Below, in pieces: positions 1-6,777 of a stretch of DNA of 64,000 bases; position 1 is the stretch's first letter, and each line of letters starts with the position of its first letter. The notes under the pieces were generated by a model that worked only from the letters and a program-made list of their open reading frames with translations, did no database searches and was not told the origin of the DNA. Source of the DNA: Dolichospermum sp. FACHB-1091 (GTDB lineage Bacteria; Cyanobacteriota; Cyanobacteriia; Cyanobacteriales; Nostocaceae); contig NZ_JACJSB010000015.1 of assembly GCF_014697585.1 (NCBI RefSeq), positions 48,135 through 112,134 on the forward strand, in the 5' to 3' direction. The position numbers and the translations under genes were made by a program.

Positions 1-1
1 A

Positions 2-634
2 TTAGCTCCTAATTTCGGTCCTGGAGCGATGAAAAAGGGAGAATTAGATAGTCATTCCCATGACTCCCACGCACACAGCCATTCTCCCCATGAGTCTCCT
101 TGGACTATGAGTTTACCCTTGGTGGTCTTGGCTGTTCCTTCTATGTTAATTGGTTTGGTGGGTACTCCCTACGCCAATTATTTTGAGCAGTTTATCTTTC
201 CTCCTAGCGAAACTTTAGCTGAAGTTATGGAAAAGGCTGCGGAATTTGACCCCCATGAGTTTTATGTGATGGCTGGTAGTTCTGTGGCGGTTTCTGTGAT
301 TGGGATTACTTTCGCGGTGCTGATGTATTTGGCTCGCAAAATTGATCCTAGTGCGATCGCTTCTAAAATTCAACCACTCTATGATTTATCCTTGAATAAA
401 TGGTACTTTGATGATATTTATCATCGTGTCTTTGTTCTCGGTTTGCGTCGTGTGGCTAGACAAGTTATGGAAGTTGATTTCCGCGTTGTTGACGGCGCTG
501 TTAATCTCACGGGTTTCTTTACTCTTGTCAGTGGTGAAGGTTTGAAATACTTGGAAAGTGGTCGGGTTCAATTCTATGCTCTGATCGTTTTTGGGGCTGT
601 TTTGGGCTTGGTGATTTTCTTTGGTGTTACCTGA
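2..634 (+). CDS. ndhF1: NAD(P)H-quinone oxidoreductase subunit 5 (NdhF1), C-terminal part
   Basis: The frame is open from base 2, so the gene enters from the left and only about the last 210 residues are present. The fragment has a His-rich loop (SHSHDSHAHSHSPH), then hydrophobic helices and a final membrane helix ending LGLVIFFGVT. The stretch around NKWYFDDIYHRVFVLG and VDGAVNLTGFF is typical of the C-terminal part of cyanobacterial NdhF. NdhF is a proton-pumping thylakoid membrane subunit of NDH-1 used in respiration and cyclic electron flow. It differs clearly from the NdhF4 copy at 26535. The F1 assignment, rather than F3, is by resemblance only. Confidence 0.85.
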   Translation, partial: LAPNFGPGAMKKGELDSHSHDSHAHSHSPHESPWTMSLPLVVLAVPSMLIGLVGTPYANYFEQFIFPPSETLAEVMEKAAEFDPHEFYVMAGSSVAVSVIGITFAVLMYLARKIDPSAIASKIQPLYDLSLNKWYFDDIYHRVFVLGLRRVARQVMEVDFRVVDGAVNLTGFFTLVSGEGLKYLESGRVQFYALIVFGAVLGLVIFFGVT

Positions 635-642
635 TTTTAATG

Positions 643-661
643 GGGGCGGTTTGTCCGCCCC
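643..661 (+). terminator. Intrinsic terminator of ndhF1
   Basis: A 7-bp GC-rich stem (GGGGCGG / CCGCCCC) with a TTTGT loop starts 8 bases after the ndhF1 stop and is followed by a T-rich tract. Just beyond it (about 677-705) lies the common cyanobacterial intergenic string of the AGAGGCGCAGAGGACGCGG type. Confidence 0.75.
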
Positions 662-827
662 TGGATTGTTTTTACGAACCGCAGAGGCGCAGAGGACGCG
701 GAGTTAATGAACCACGAAGGAGCGAAGTAAGCGAAGGAAGAAGGAAGGAATTTAGATAATGTTGCATATAGGTTTATTTAAGTTAAGATTGCTGTATAAG
801 GTATAAAAACATCTACTTTTATCTACT

Positions 828-1517
828 ATGTGGACACCCCATCAATCTATTAATGACGGTAAATATATTATTCAAAATGTTTTGGGTGAAGGTGGTTTTG
901 GGATTACCTATAGCGCCAGAGAAACAAGTACCGGGGAAATAGTTGCTATCAAAACTTTGAACGGGAAGCGACAAAGGGCTAAGGATTTTCCTAAGCAACA
1001 AGAAAGATTTGTTAATGAGGCTTTTAATCTCCGCGCTTTTTCTCATCTTCATATTGTCAAAGTCTATAAGATGATTCAGGAAGATGGACTTTGGGGAATG
1101 GTGATGGAATTTATTGATGGTGTAGATTTGAATGATTATGTGGATGAAAATGGTCAATTATCGGAAGATGATGCACTATTATATATTGACCAAATCGGAC
1201 AAGCTTTGGAATATATTCACCAACAAGATGGGATGATTCATCGGGATATCAAACCCCATAATATGGTCTTACGTCGCGGCAAAAAGGAAGCGGTTTTAGT
1301 TGATTTTGGTTTAGCTTGTAATATTGATAAATTCACAACTAGGGATGGACGCACCCCTGGTTATGCACCACCAGAACAGTATACTCCTGGTGAACAGTTA
1401 GGTTTTTATACGGATGTTTATGCTTTAGCGACAACACTTTATTATTTATTGACTTTGGTATGGGTTTATGGGCTTGGTTCTTCTCTCGCGTCGAGACTTG
1501 TAACCTTTAAGATATAA
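828..1517 (+). pseudogene. Truncated Hanks-type serine/threonine protein kinase
   Basis: The 229 residues hold most of a protein kinase domain: glycine loop GEGGFG (20-25), VAIK lysine (K42), catalytic HRDIKPHN (138-145), DFG (159-161), an APPEQ version of the APE motif (180-184) and the subdomain IX aspartate (D196). The homology stops at TTLYYLLT, and about 20 unrelated residues follow before the stop. Kinase subdomains X-XI and any C-terminal sensory domain are missing; intact cyanobacterial kinases of this type are usually over 400 residues. A dispersed repeat begins right after the stop, so insertion or deletion probably cut the gene. The catalytic residues survive, but a domain without the end of its C-lobe is unlikely to fold well. 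Confidence 0.75.
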
Positions 1518-1524
1518 CCTTCAT

Positions 1525-1642
1525 AATCAGGATATAGTATTTTTAGGATGAAGAAAAACCACTAATCTTAAAAATTCCCAATCTGAAAAAATAAAATTAC
1601 CACTCAAATCCTCTTAATCCTCTAATCCTGATCATGCTGATT
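1525..1642 (+). repeat. Dispersed palindromic repeat (AATCAGGAT...ATCCTGATT type)
   Basis: The left part carries ATCAGGAT/TAGGATGAAG strings and the right part carries AATCCTCTAATCCTGATC, so the ends can pair imperfectly. The same element, better preserved, lies at 6331-6460, and a short relic lies at 31281-31305. It has no coding capacity and resembles a non-autonomous miniature element. Confidence 0.6.
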
Positions 1643-1646
1643 TTAA

Positions 1647-1910
1647 CTATGAAAAAAAACTCTCATAATCGTCATGACTACCAATCCAGAACCATGTAAC
1701 TGTATCACTATCCAAAACGCCAATTGCTCGATAATTGAGATTTATCCTCACAGACCAAATATTTTCCTGGTTATTTATACATTTGAAATGCAAAGACGGA
1801 TAAAAAGGATTTTCTCTCCATAAGCGATAAGCTTTCCTCGCACTCTGTCGAACTTGCTTGTCAAGAGACTGATATTCATCCCAAAAAGAAGGAAGGGTTG
1901 CTGACTTCAT
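1647..1910 (-). CDS. RelE/ParE-family toxin-like protein
   Basis: This is an 87-residue basic protein. Its pattern FWDEYQSLDKQVRQSARKAYRLW, then NPFYPSLHFKC, VRINLNYRAIGV and a terminal WFWIGSHDDYESFF is that of the RelE/ParE toxin fold. In that family a late strand reads W-x-G-x-H-x-x-Y. RelE members cut mRNA on the ribosome and ParE members poison gyrase; which applies is not visible. It lies 71 bp downstream of a small acidic partner on the same strand, so antitoxin precedes toxin as expected. Confidence 0.75.
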   Translation of the reverse strand: MKSATLPSFWDEYQSLDKQVRQSARKAYRLWRENPFYPSLHFKCINNQENIWSVRINLNYRAIGVLDSDTVTWFWIGSHDDYESFFS

Positions 1911-1981
1911 AGGTGTTTATAACCTCTAACTGTATATACACCAAATGTATATTTTTCTGAAGCCAGATCAAAATCCTGAAT

Positions 1982-2212
1982 TTATAATTTGTCATAGTCC
2001 ATTGGTTTTGCAAGTCCTTCTGCAATCTCTCTTTTAGCACGTTGAGCAGATGCAATCAATTTTTCTTGAGTTTTCTTAAACGAATTATCCCATTTAAGTT
2101 CATCTTGCAAATCTGCCAAATATTCTCTAAGATGTTCTGCAACTCTGTCTTGTACATCTTCAGATAAAGATTCCATCATTTTAACTACAGTAGTAATTGC
2201 TGGAGATGACAT
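1982..2212 (-). CDS. Antitoxin-like partner of the RelE/ParE toxin
   Basis: This 76-residue protein is rich in Glu, Asp and Lys and predicted helical, with segments such as LSEDVQDRVAEHLREYLADL and REIAEGLAKPMDYDKL. No clear DNA-binding fold is seen in the N-terminal part. The position just upstream of a RelE/ParE-like gene on the same strand is the main evidence for an antitoxin role. Confidence 0.6.
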   Translation of the reverse strand: MSSPAITTVVKMMESLSEDVQDRVAEHLREYLADLQDELKWDNSFKKTQEKLIASAQRAKREIAEGLAKPMDYDKL

Positions 2213-2298
2213 AATCTAATTTCCTTTTGGACTTCACCAGTTTATTATACTAATAATAACTCAATCTTAAGTTCTTAGTGTGCGTTAGGAGCGCGACG

Positions 2299-2364
2299 TA
2301 ACTCACATTAATTCATGAGATTAAAATTAATTAATTTCGGTGCGTTACGCAACGCTTACACACC
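2299..2364 (+). repeat. Dispersed repeat, left copy flanking the accessory island
   Basis: It starts TAACTCACATTAATTCATGA and ends with the widespread GTGCGTTACGCAACGCTTAC type string. A near-identical 65-bp copy in the same orientation lies at 6258-6322. The GTGCGTTACG part recurs at 58177-58207. Confidence 0.8.
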
Positions 2365-2413
2365 CTGATTCAGACAAAATAAGTTATCATTAATTAAGAT
2401 TACAAAATAATTC

Positions 2414-2701
2414 ATGTATTGTCAAAATATAAACTTCTCCCGTCATGCTATCCAACAAATGTTTTATCGTCGCATTAGTAAAAAAGAAGTAGAAACTTTA
2501 ATTGCTTATGGACAAATAATAGAAGAAAATCCTGATGATACACCATACCCCAGTTATTTAATATTAGATTTTGTAGAAGGTAAACCGATTCATGTTGTAT
2601 TTTCCTATGATGAAGCTACAGATACAGGATATGTGGTAACAGCTTATGTTCCTGATGCTAATATTTGGTTAGATGGTTTTACAACTAGGAGACAAAAATA
2701 A
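2414..2701 (+). CDS. DUF4258-family protein, putative toxin
   Basis: This 95-residue protein starts NFSRHAIQQMFYRRIS, the H-A-x-x-Q/R-M-x-x-R signature of the DUF4258 family, and continues with PYPSYLILDF and PIHVVFSYDE. Members commonly sit beside a YgiT-type zinc-finger protein and are regarded as toxins of type II modules. That is the arrangement here: the stop overlaps the start of the next gene by one base, so the two are co-translated. The biochemical target is unknown. Confidence 0.75.
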   Translation: MYCQNINFSRHAIQQMFYRRISKKEVETLIAYGQIIEENPDDTPYPSYLILDFVEGKPIHVVFSYDEATDTGYVVTAYVPDANIWLDGFTTRRQK

Positions 2702-2925
2702 TGAAATGCGTAATTTGTAAACATGGAGAAACTAAACCCGGTTTAGTCACCGTCACCTTAGAAAGAGATGAATGTATTATTGTCTTGAAAAAAGTTCCCG
2801 CAGAAATTTGTGATAACTGTGGTGAATATTATTTAAGTGATGCAGTTACCGAACAAGTTTTAGACAAAGCAGAATTAGCAATTACTAAAGGAGTAGAATT
2901 AGAAATTATTAGATATGCAGCTTAA
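2701..2925 (+). CDS. YgiT/MqsA-type zinc-finger antitoxin-like protein
   Basis: This 74-residue protein has two CxxC pairs, CVIC near the start and CDNC at about 37-40, typical of the MqsA/YgiT zinc-finger N-domain. The tail ELEIIRYAA is usual for short cyanobacterial YgiT proteins that lack the HTH domain of MqsA. It overlaps the DUF4258 gene by one base and is its likely antitoxin. Confidence 0.8.
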   Translation: MKCVICKHGETKPGLVTVTLERDECIIVLKKVPAEICDNCGEYYLSDAVTEQVLDKAELAITKGVELEIIRYAA

Positions 2926-2938
2926 ATTTCTAAAATAT

Positions 2939-3053
2939 ATGACTACTCAAATTAATGTTCCTCCTGCTGTTGATTATGCACCTTGAGGAATTACAAGGGG
3001 AATTAATAACTATGCAAGAATTAACGATTGAGGAATTATTAAATCTTGCCTAA
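2939..3053 (+). pseudogene. Possible frameshifted mini-ORF after the DUF4258/YgiT pair
   Basis: A 15-codon ORF (MTTQINVPPAVDYAP) ends in TGA at 2986. The downstream text in another frame (2976-3053) reads LEELQGELITMQELTIEELL and stops at 3051. Joined by a one-base shift they would make a small acidic protein. I see no family for it. Confidence 0.3.
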
Positions 3054-3177
3054 TGATTAATGATAGATATTTTTTGGTTTTTTTATTTACCGCAATCTCT
3101 CTTAGAGATCCCGAAGAGTAGACGCAAAGTAAGAAAAGTATCATAAAATATATATAGGATAAATAGCAGAATAAATT

Positions 3178-3417
3178 ATGAATGCGTACAAGACTTATAT
3201 CACCATTGAAAACCCTAAGCAGGTGGTTTTATCTGATTTACCTTTTCAGGTTGGACAGCGTGTGGAGATTATTGTTTTAGCTGAAGATAACCCGCAGGAT
3301 ACAATTAGTAATAAATTGCGGAATTTATTTGATAAAACTCAGGCTATTCCTGGTGTGGAACAGGTTACAGATGAGGAAATAGCGGCAGAAATTGAAGCTT
3401 ATCGGCGTGGGGAATGA
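3178..3417 (+). CDS. Antitoxin-like protein upstream of a PIN-domain gene
   Basis: This 79-residue protein has an N-terminal YKTYITIENPKQVVLSDLPF segment that looks like a swapped-hairpin (AbrB/MazE-like) start. It is followed by RVEIIVLAED and an acidic C-terminus (VTDEEIAAEIEAYRRGE), as in antitoxins of PIN toxins. The stop overlaps the PIN gene start by 4 bases. Confidence 0.65.
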   Translation: MNAYKTYITIENPKQVVLSDLPFQVGQRVEIIVLAEDNPQDTISNKLRNLFDKTQAIPGVEQVTDEEIAAEIEAYRRGE

Positions 3418-3605
3418 AAGTTATTATTGATACTAATGTTTTAGTTTCTGCTGTTCTCAAGGGGAGAGAACCAAGGGATGTAATTCAATTTGTTGTAGAT
3501 AGTCCTAATTGTGAGTGGGTTGTTTCTGACGAAATTTTAGCAGAGTATCAGGATGTATTAAGTCGGAAGAAGTTTAAGTTGACTGCTGAAATCAGACAAG
3601 AATAG
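3414..3605 (+). CDS. PIN-domain toxin, C-terminally truncated
   Basis: The N-terminus MKVIIDTNVLVSAVLKG holds the first catalytic aspartate of PIN ribonucleases (D6), and SDEILAEYQDVL includes the conserved glutamate (E43). The ORF stops at 63 residues, whereas PIN toxins of this COG1569-like type run to about 130-140. The later metal-binding Asp residues are therefore absent, and the protein is probably inactive. The antitoxin is retained. Confidence 0.65.
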   Translation: MKVIIDTNVLVSAVLKGREPRDVIQFVVDSPNCEWVVSDEILAEYQDVLSRKKFKLTAEIRQE

Positions 3606-3662
3606 GTAAAAAACATGAATATTCATTATATAATAATTAGTAAATTATTTATTTGAAGACCA

Positions 3663-4938
3663 ATGGAACATAATCAGGATGATTCTGTTAAGGTTGATGA
3701 AATAGCCAACCTTTTAGCAAGAGTTTAAACCCCTAGAAGTCTATCCTCACGAAGAAGTATTAGCAACAATTCTTATTCAGCAAGCTCTCGATAATGCAAA
3801 ACTAACTTCTACTGCACCTGGACTATCACTAGCGGCTGCATTTGATTTAATTGTCGCTGCTGAATACTATGGAAAACTTGCTAATAAAGGATGGCTGTAC
3901 TGTCCAAATGATAATTCTTCCCTTTTAATTTATCCATATACTAATGCTTGTCCAAGATGTATTTTGGAAGGAAGGTTTTCTTTTCATCATGCAAATAAGC
4001 CTCCATCTGGAACAATTGGCAAAACAACAAGTCGGTTATTATGTGTATTTTTAAAGCTATTATTTAAAATCAATTCCCAAGATTTAAAAATCTATCATGG
4101 TATTGAACCTATTGATGTCATAATTTATGACGAAAAAGAGAATATAGTCTTATTTTCAGAAGTTAAAGCTGCTCCACTTACTACTTTGCCTTTAGCAGTA
4201 CCTGTTGAAATACAAACTGAATTGGGAGAGGAAGGTGAATTATTATCTCGTTCACATTCATCTACAGATAATTCTTTTCTTAGTTCATCTAATTTGCATA
4301 TTATTCTTCCTCAGTTGAAAGATCAGGTATATAAATATGAACTTATAAATTTAGGAATTAGGGGAAATAATAATTCCTCAGTATGGATATATGAGCAAAT
4401 GGGAGCAGCTTTTAATAAAGATAATCAACTCTTCTCTCGTTATTTCCAGTTTTGGAGTATTGCTTATTCTGCATATAATAAAGCTGCTAGGGGTAAGGGA
4501 AATTTACCAGAATCTGTCTATTGGTTAACTAATGCTTGCGGACAACCTATTCCTAGACCAGTAAATTGGCCTCAAAGAAAAAGTGGTGAAGGGTACGAAT
4601 CTATTTCTGATAGTAAATCTAGTGTGGGTATGGATAGAACTGATGATATTAAAAAAGGAATTTATCAAGTTTTAAAAATTGCTGCTTCGCAAAAGCCAAA
4701 GCATAGTAAAATAACAGTGAAAACTGCTCTGCTCTCTAATATTCATGCTGTACGTCACTATAATGATTATTTGCTTGAACTTCAAGATATTGTATGGACA
4801 ATAGATGAAACAAGACAAGCAAAAATAGTTGCCGATTTACCACCAGAAAAAGAAATTTTTAATCTCTTTGATGGTATAATAACCTTTACGGAAAGTCATA
4901 TAAGAGATGAATGGATTAACCAAAAATTTAGATTTTAA
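3663..4938 (+). pseudogene. Putative type II restriction endonuclease gene with a frameshift
   Basis: An ATG at 3663 opens MEHNQDDSVKVDEIANLLA, which stops at 3727. One base out of frame, the reading continues from 3721 with EFKPLEVYPHEEVLATILIQ and stays open to 4938. That frame has no ATG near its start, so a single-base shift near 3717-3722 is likely. The product has a CPND...CPRC zinc-ribbon-like pair near its start. A PD-(D/E)xK-like pattern follows: GIEPIDVIIYD, then FSEVKA. It overlaps by 32 bases a C5 methyltransferase, the expected partner. The endonuclease role is inferred from motif and neighbour; the specificity is unknown. A sequencing error could also explain the shift. Confidence 0.6.
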
Positions 4939-6034
4939 TATTTCTTTAGAAGTGATTTCAAATCACATTGCAAGACGAGTAGGAGAGGATGTTCAAAAAA
5001 GAATTAATGCTCTGAAAATAGGGCAAAAAATGCAAGATTTACCTGAAGAACTTTGGCACGAAAGTTTTAAATTCTATGTAAAACATGATCCTAACCGACA
5101 AGGTGGACCAAATTTAAGAATGATTCGTCTTGATCCTGATAAACCTTCATTAACAGTTACAGGTTATATTTTTAACAAGTTTGTTCATCCCTATCAAGAC
5201 AGATTTATTACTGTACGTGAAGCGGCTCGTTTACAAGGATTACCTGATGATTTACAGTTGCAGGGAACTTTAACCAGTAGTCAACTTCAGGTTGGTAATG
5301 CTGTTCCAGTTCCACTTGCTAAAGCTGTATTTCAACAATTAGTTAAACAAGCTAATTTATTAGGATTTGAAAATCGTTCTTTGACTGGACTGAGTTTATT
5401 TAGTGGTGCAGGAGGTATGGATATTGGTGCTGATATAGCAGGGATAAAAACTAAAGTAGCTGTTGATAATTGGGGTGATGCTTGTGCAACTTTAAGGGGT
5501 TATTTTGGCAATTGCATTCAAGTTATAGAACAAGATATTTCTCATATCACAGATCCGTTAAGTTTCTGGCAAAATATTTCTGGTGAAATCAATAAACCTG
5601 ATATTATATTTGGTGGACCACCTTGTCAGGCGTTTAGTCAAGCTGGTAAACAAAGAGGTTTGCAAGATAAAAGTGGTGGGATGATTTATGAGTTTTTAAG
5701 GTTTATTGAATGTTTACAACCTGCTTTTTTCGTAATGGAAAATGTCTCTAATTTAAAGGGTTTAGGAGGTGGAAAGCTATACCAAGAAATTTGTAATAAT
5801 ATGATTAATTTAGGTTATAATGTTTCATATGGTGTACTTTTAGCGGCTGACTTTGGGACTCCTCAATTAAGAAAGAGATTGTTTTTTATTGGTTGTAAAA
5901 AAGATATGGGTAGTATTAATTTACCGTTACCTACTCATAGTCCTAAATTTGAATTATTTGGATTATTACCTTATTTAACGGTACAAGAAGCATTTGCTAA
6001 TTTACCAGAAGCAGAATTTATTCGTTGTAGATGA
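4907..6034 (+). CDS. C5 cytosine DNA methyltransferase with circularly permuted motifs
   Basis: All key m5C methyltransferase motifs are present but in permuted order. First come the recognition-like region and motif IX (RFITVREAARLQGLPDD, 99-115) and motif X (QVGNAVPVPLAKAV, 128-141). Then come motif I (GLSLFSGAGGMDIG, 161-174), motif IV with the catalytic cysteine (GGPPCQAFS, C240), motif VI (ENV, 278-280) and motif VIII (QLRKRLFFIG, 320-329). Usual enzymes run I to X. The BssHII methyltransferase is a known permuted case. The C-terminus ends at LPEAEFIRCR, just where the variable region starts in normal enzymes. It is probably the protecting enzyme of the adjacent restriction gene. Confidence 0.85.
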   Translation: MNGLTKNLDFNISLEVISNHIARRVGEDVQKRINALKIGQKMQDLPEELWHESFKFYVKHDPNRQGGPNLRMIRLDPDKPSLTVTGYIFNKFVHPYQDRFITVREAARLQGLPDDLQLQGTLTSSQLQVGNAVPVPLAKAVFQQLVKQANLLGFENRSLTGLSLFSGAGGMDIGADIAGIKTKVAVDNWGDACATLRGYFGNCIQVIEQDISHITDPLSFWQNISGEINKPDIIFGGPPCQAFSQAGKQRGLQDKSGGMIYEFLRFIECLQPAFFVMENVSNLKGLGGGKLYQEICNNMINLGYNVSYGVLLAADFGTPQLRKRLFFIGCKKDMGSINLPLPTHSPKFELFGLLPYLTVQEAFANLPEAEFIRCR

Positions 6035-6081
6035 ATATTTTTGATTTTGCGCCAAGGTTTTAAAGCAAGAACTCAAAAAAT

Positions 6082-6256
6082 CTAAACCGATGCAAAACCA
6101 GTAAATTGTCTCATATAAGGTGGCTTAAAACCTAAAACAATATCCGTTTGGTACTCCCAATTCTACCAACTCACTAGCTACCCCTTCCTCTGTAAAATCT
6201 CTCTAAATCCAAATTTTTCCATCTCTAATATCCACATGAATAATTGTCCCATAAAC
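6082..6256 (-). pseudogene. xisI (fdxN element excision controlling factor) C-terminal relic
   Basis: Read on the minus strand the text gives VYGTIIHVDIRDGKIWI, a stop in place of Gln, RDFTEEGVASELVELGVP, then after a one-base shift IVLGFKPPYMRQFTGFA. This is the C-terminal half of the XisI family, which is very common in Nostocales. The in-frame stop, the frameshift and the missing N-terminal half show it is dead. No xisH partner is present. Confidence 0.75.
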
Positions 6257-6257
6257 T

Positions 6258-6322
6258 TAACTCACATTAATTCATGAGATTAATTTAATCAATTTTGGTG
6301 CGTTACGCAACGCTTACACACC
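6258..6322 (+). repeat. Dispersed repeat, right copy flanking the accessory island
   Basis: This is the same element as 2299-2364 in the same orientation, with only small differences in the central AT-rich part. It abuts the xisI relic. Confidence 0.8.
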
Positions 6323-6330
6323 TTACTGTC

Positions 6331-6460
6331 TGAATCAGGATTTCCAGGATTTAAGGATGTACAGGATGAAGAAAAAAACTCATCTTTAAAACCAGAAATA
6401 TTCCCAGATAAATATTCATAAAAAATCCTGTAAATCATCTAATCCTGAGCATCCTGATTA
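6331..6460 (+). repeat. Dispersed palindromic repeat (TGAATCAGGAT...ATCCTGATTA type)
   Basis: The left side has TCAGGATTTCCAGGATT and the right side has AATCCTGAGCATCCTGAT, which are complementary over several blocks separated by about 70 bp. It is the better preserved copy of the element at 1525-1642. The spacer has no ORF. Confidence 0.65.
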
Positions 6461-6639
6461 TGACAAAATAAATTATGTATAGTGTCATCTATTTCTAAAT
6501 CTTTTCCTCAACAAGTTATTAATGAAGCTGAATAAAGACTTTGGCAATATTACCTCTTGACAAATGATACTGGTTAGGTATAATATTACGTAATATCATA
6601 TTTAGATTAAATCAGCGTTTGGAGGAAAACGCAGGTATC

Positions 6640-6768
6640 ATGTCAATGACAATTTTTAGCAATGCGTTCTCAGATGAGTTGGTTACAGCTACTGAATTAA
6701 ATCATCAACCTGGACGAATTCTAGATAAAGTTAAAGAATCTAAAAAAATCATTAAACGACAAAGATAA
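6640..6768 (+). CDS. Short Phd/YefM-like antitoxin fragment
   Basis: This 42-residue ORF starts ATG after a GGAGG ribosome binding site at 6621-6625. The text SDELVTATELNHQPGRILDK resembles the N-terminal part of Phd/YefM-type antitoxins in cyanobacteria. It ends ESKKIIKRQR, about where the family normally continues. No toxin follows; ftsI starts 9 bp after its stop. It is probably a remnant, though it has a good ribosome binding site. Confidence 0.5.
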   Translation: MSMTIFSNAFSDELVTATELNHQPGRILDKVKESKKIIKRQR

Positions 6769-6777
6769 TTTATTACC

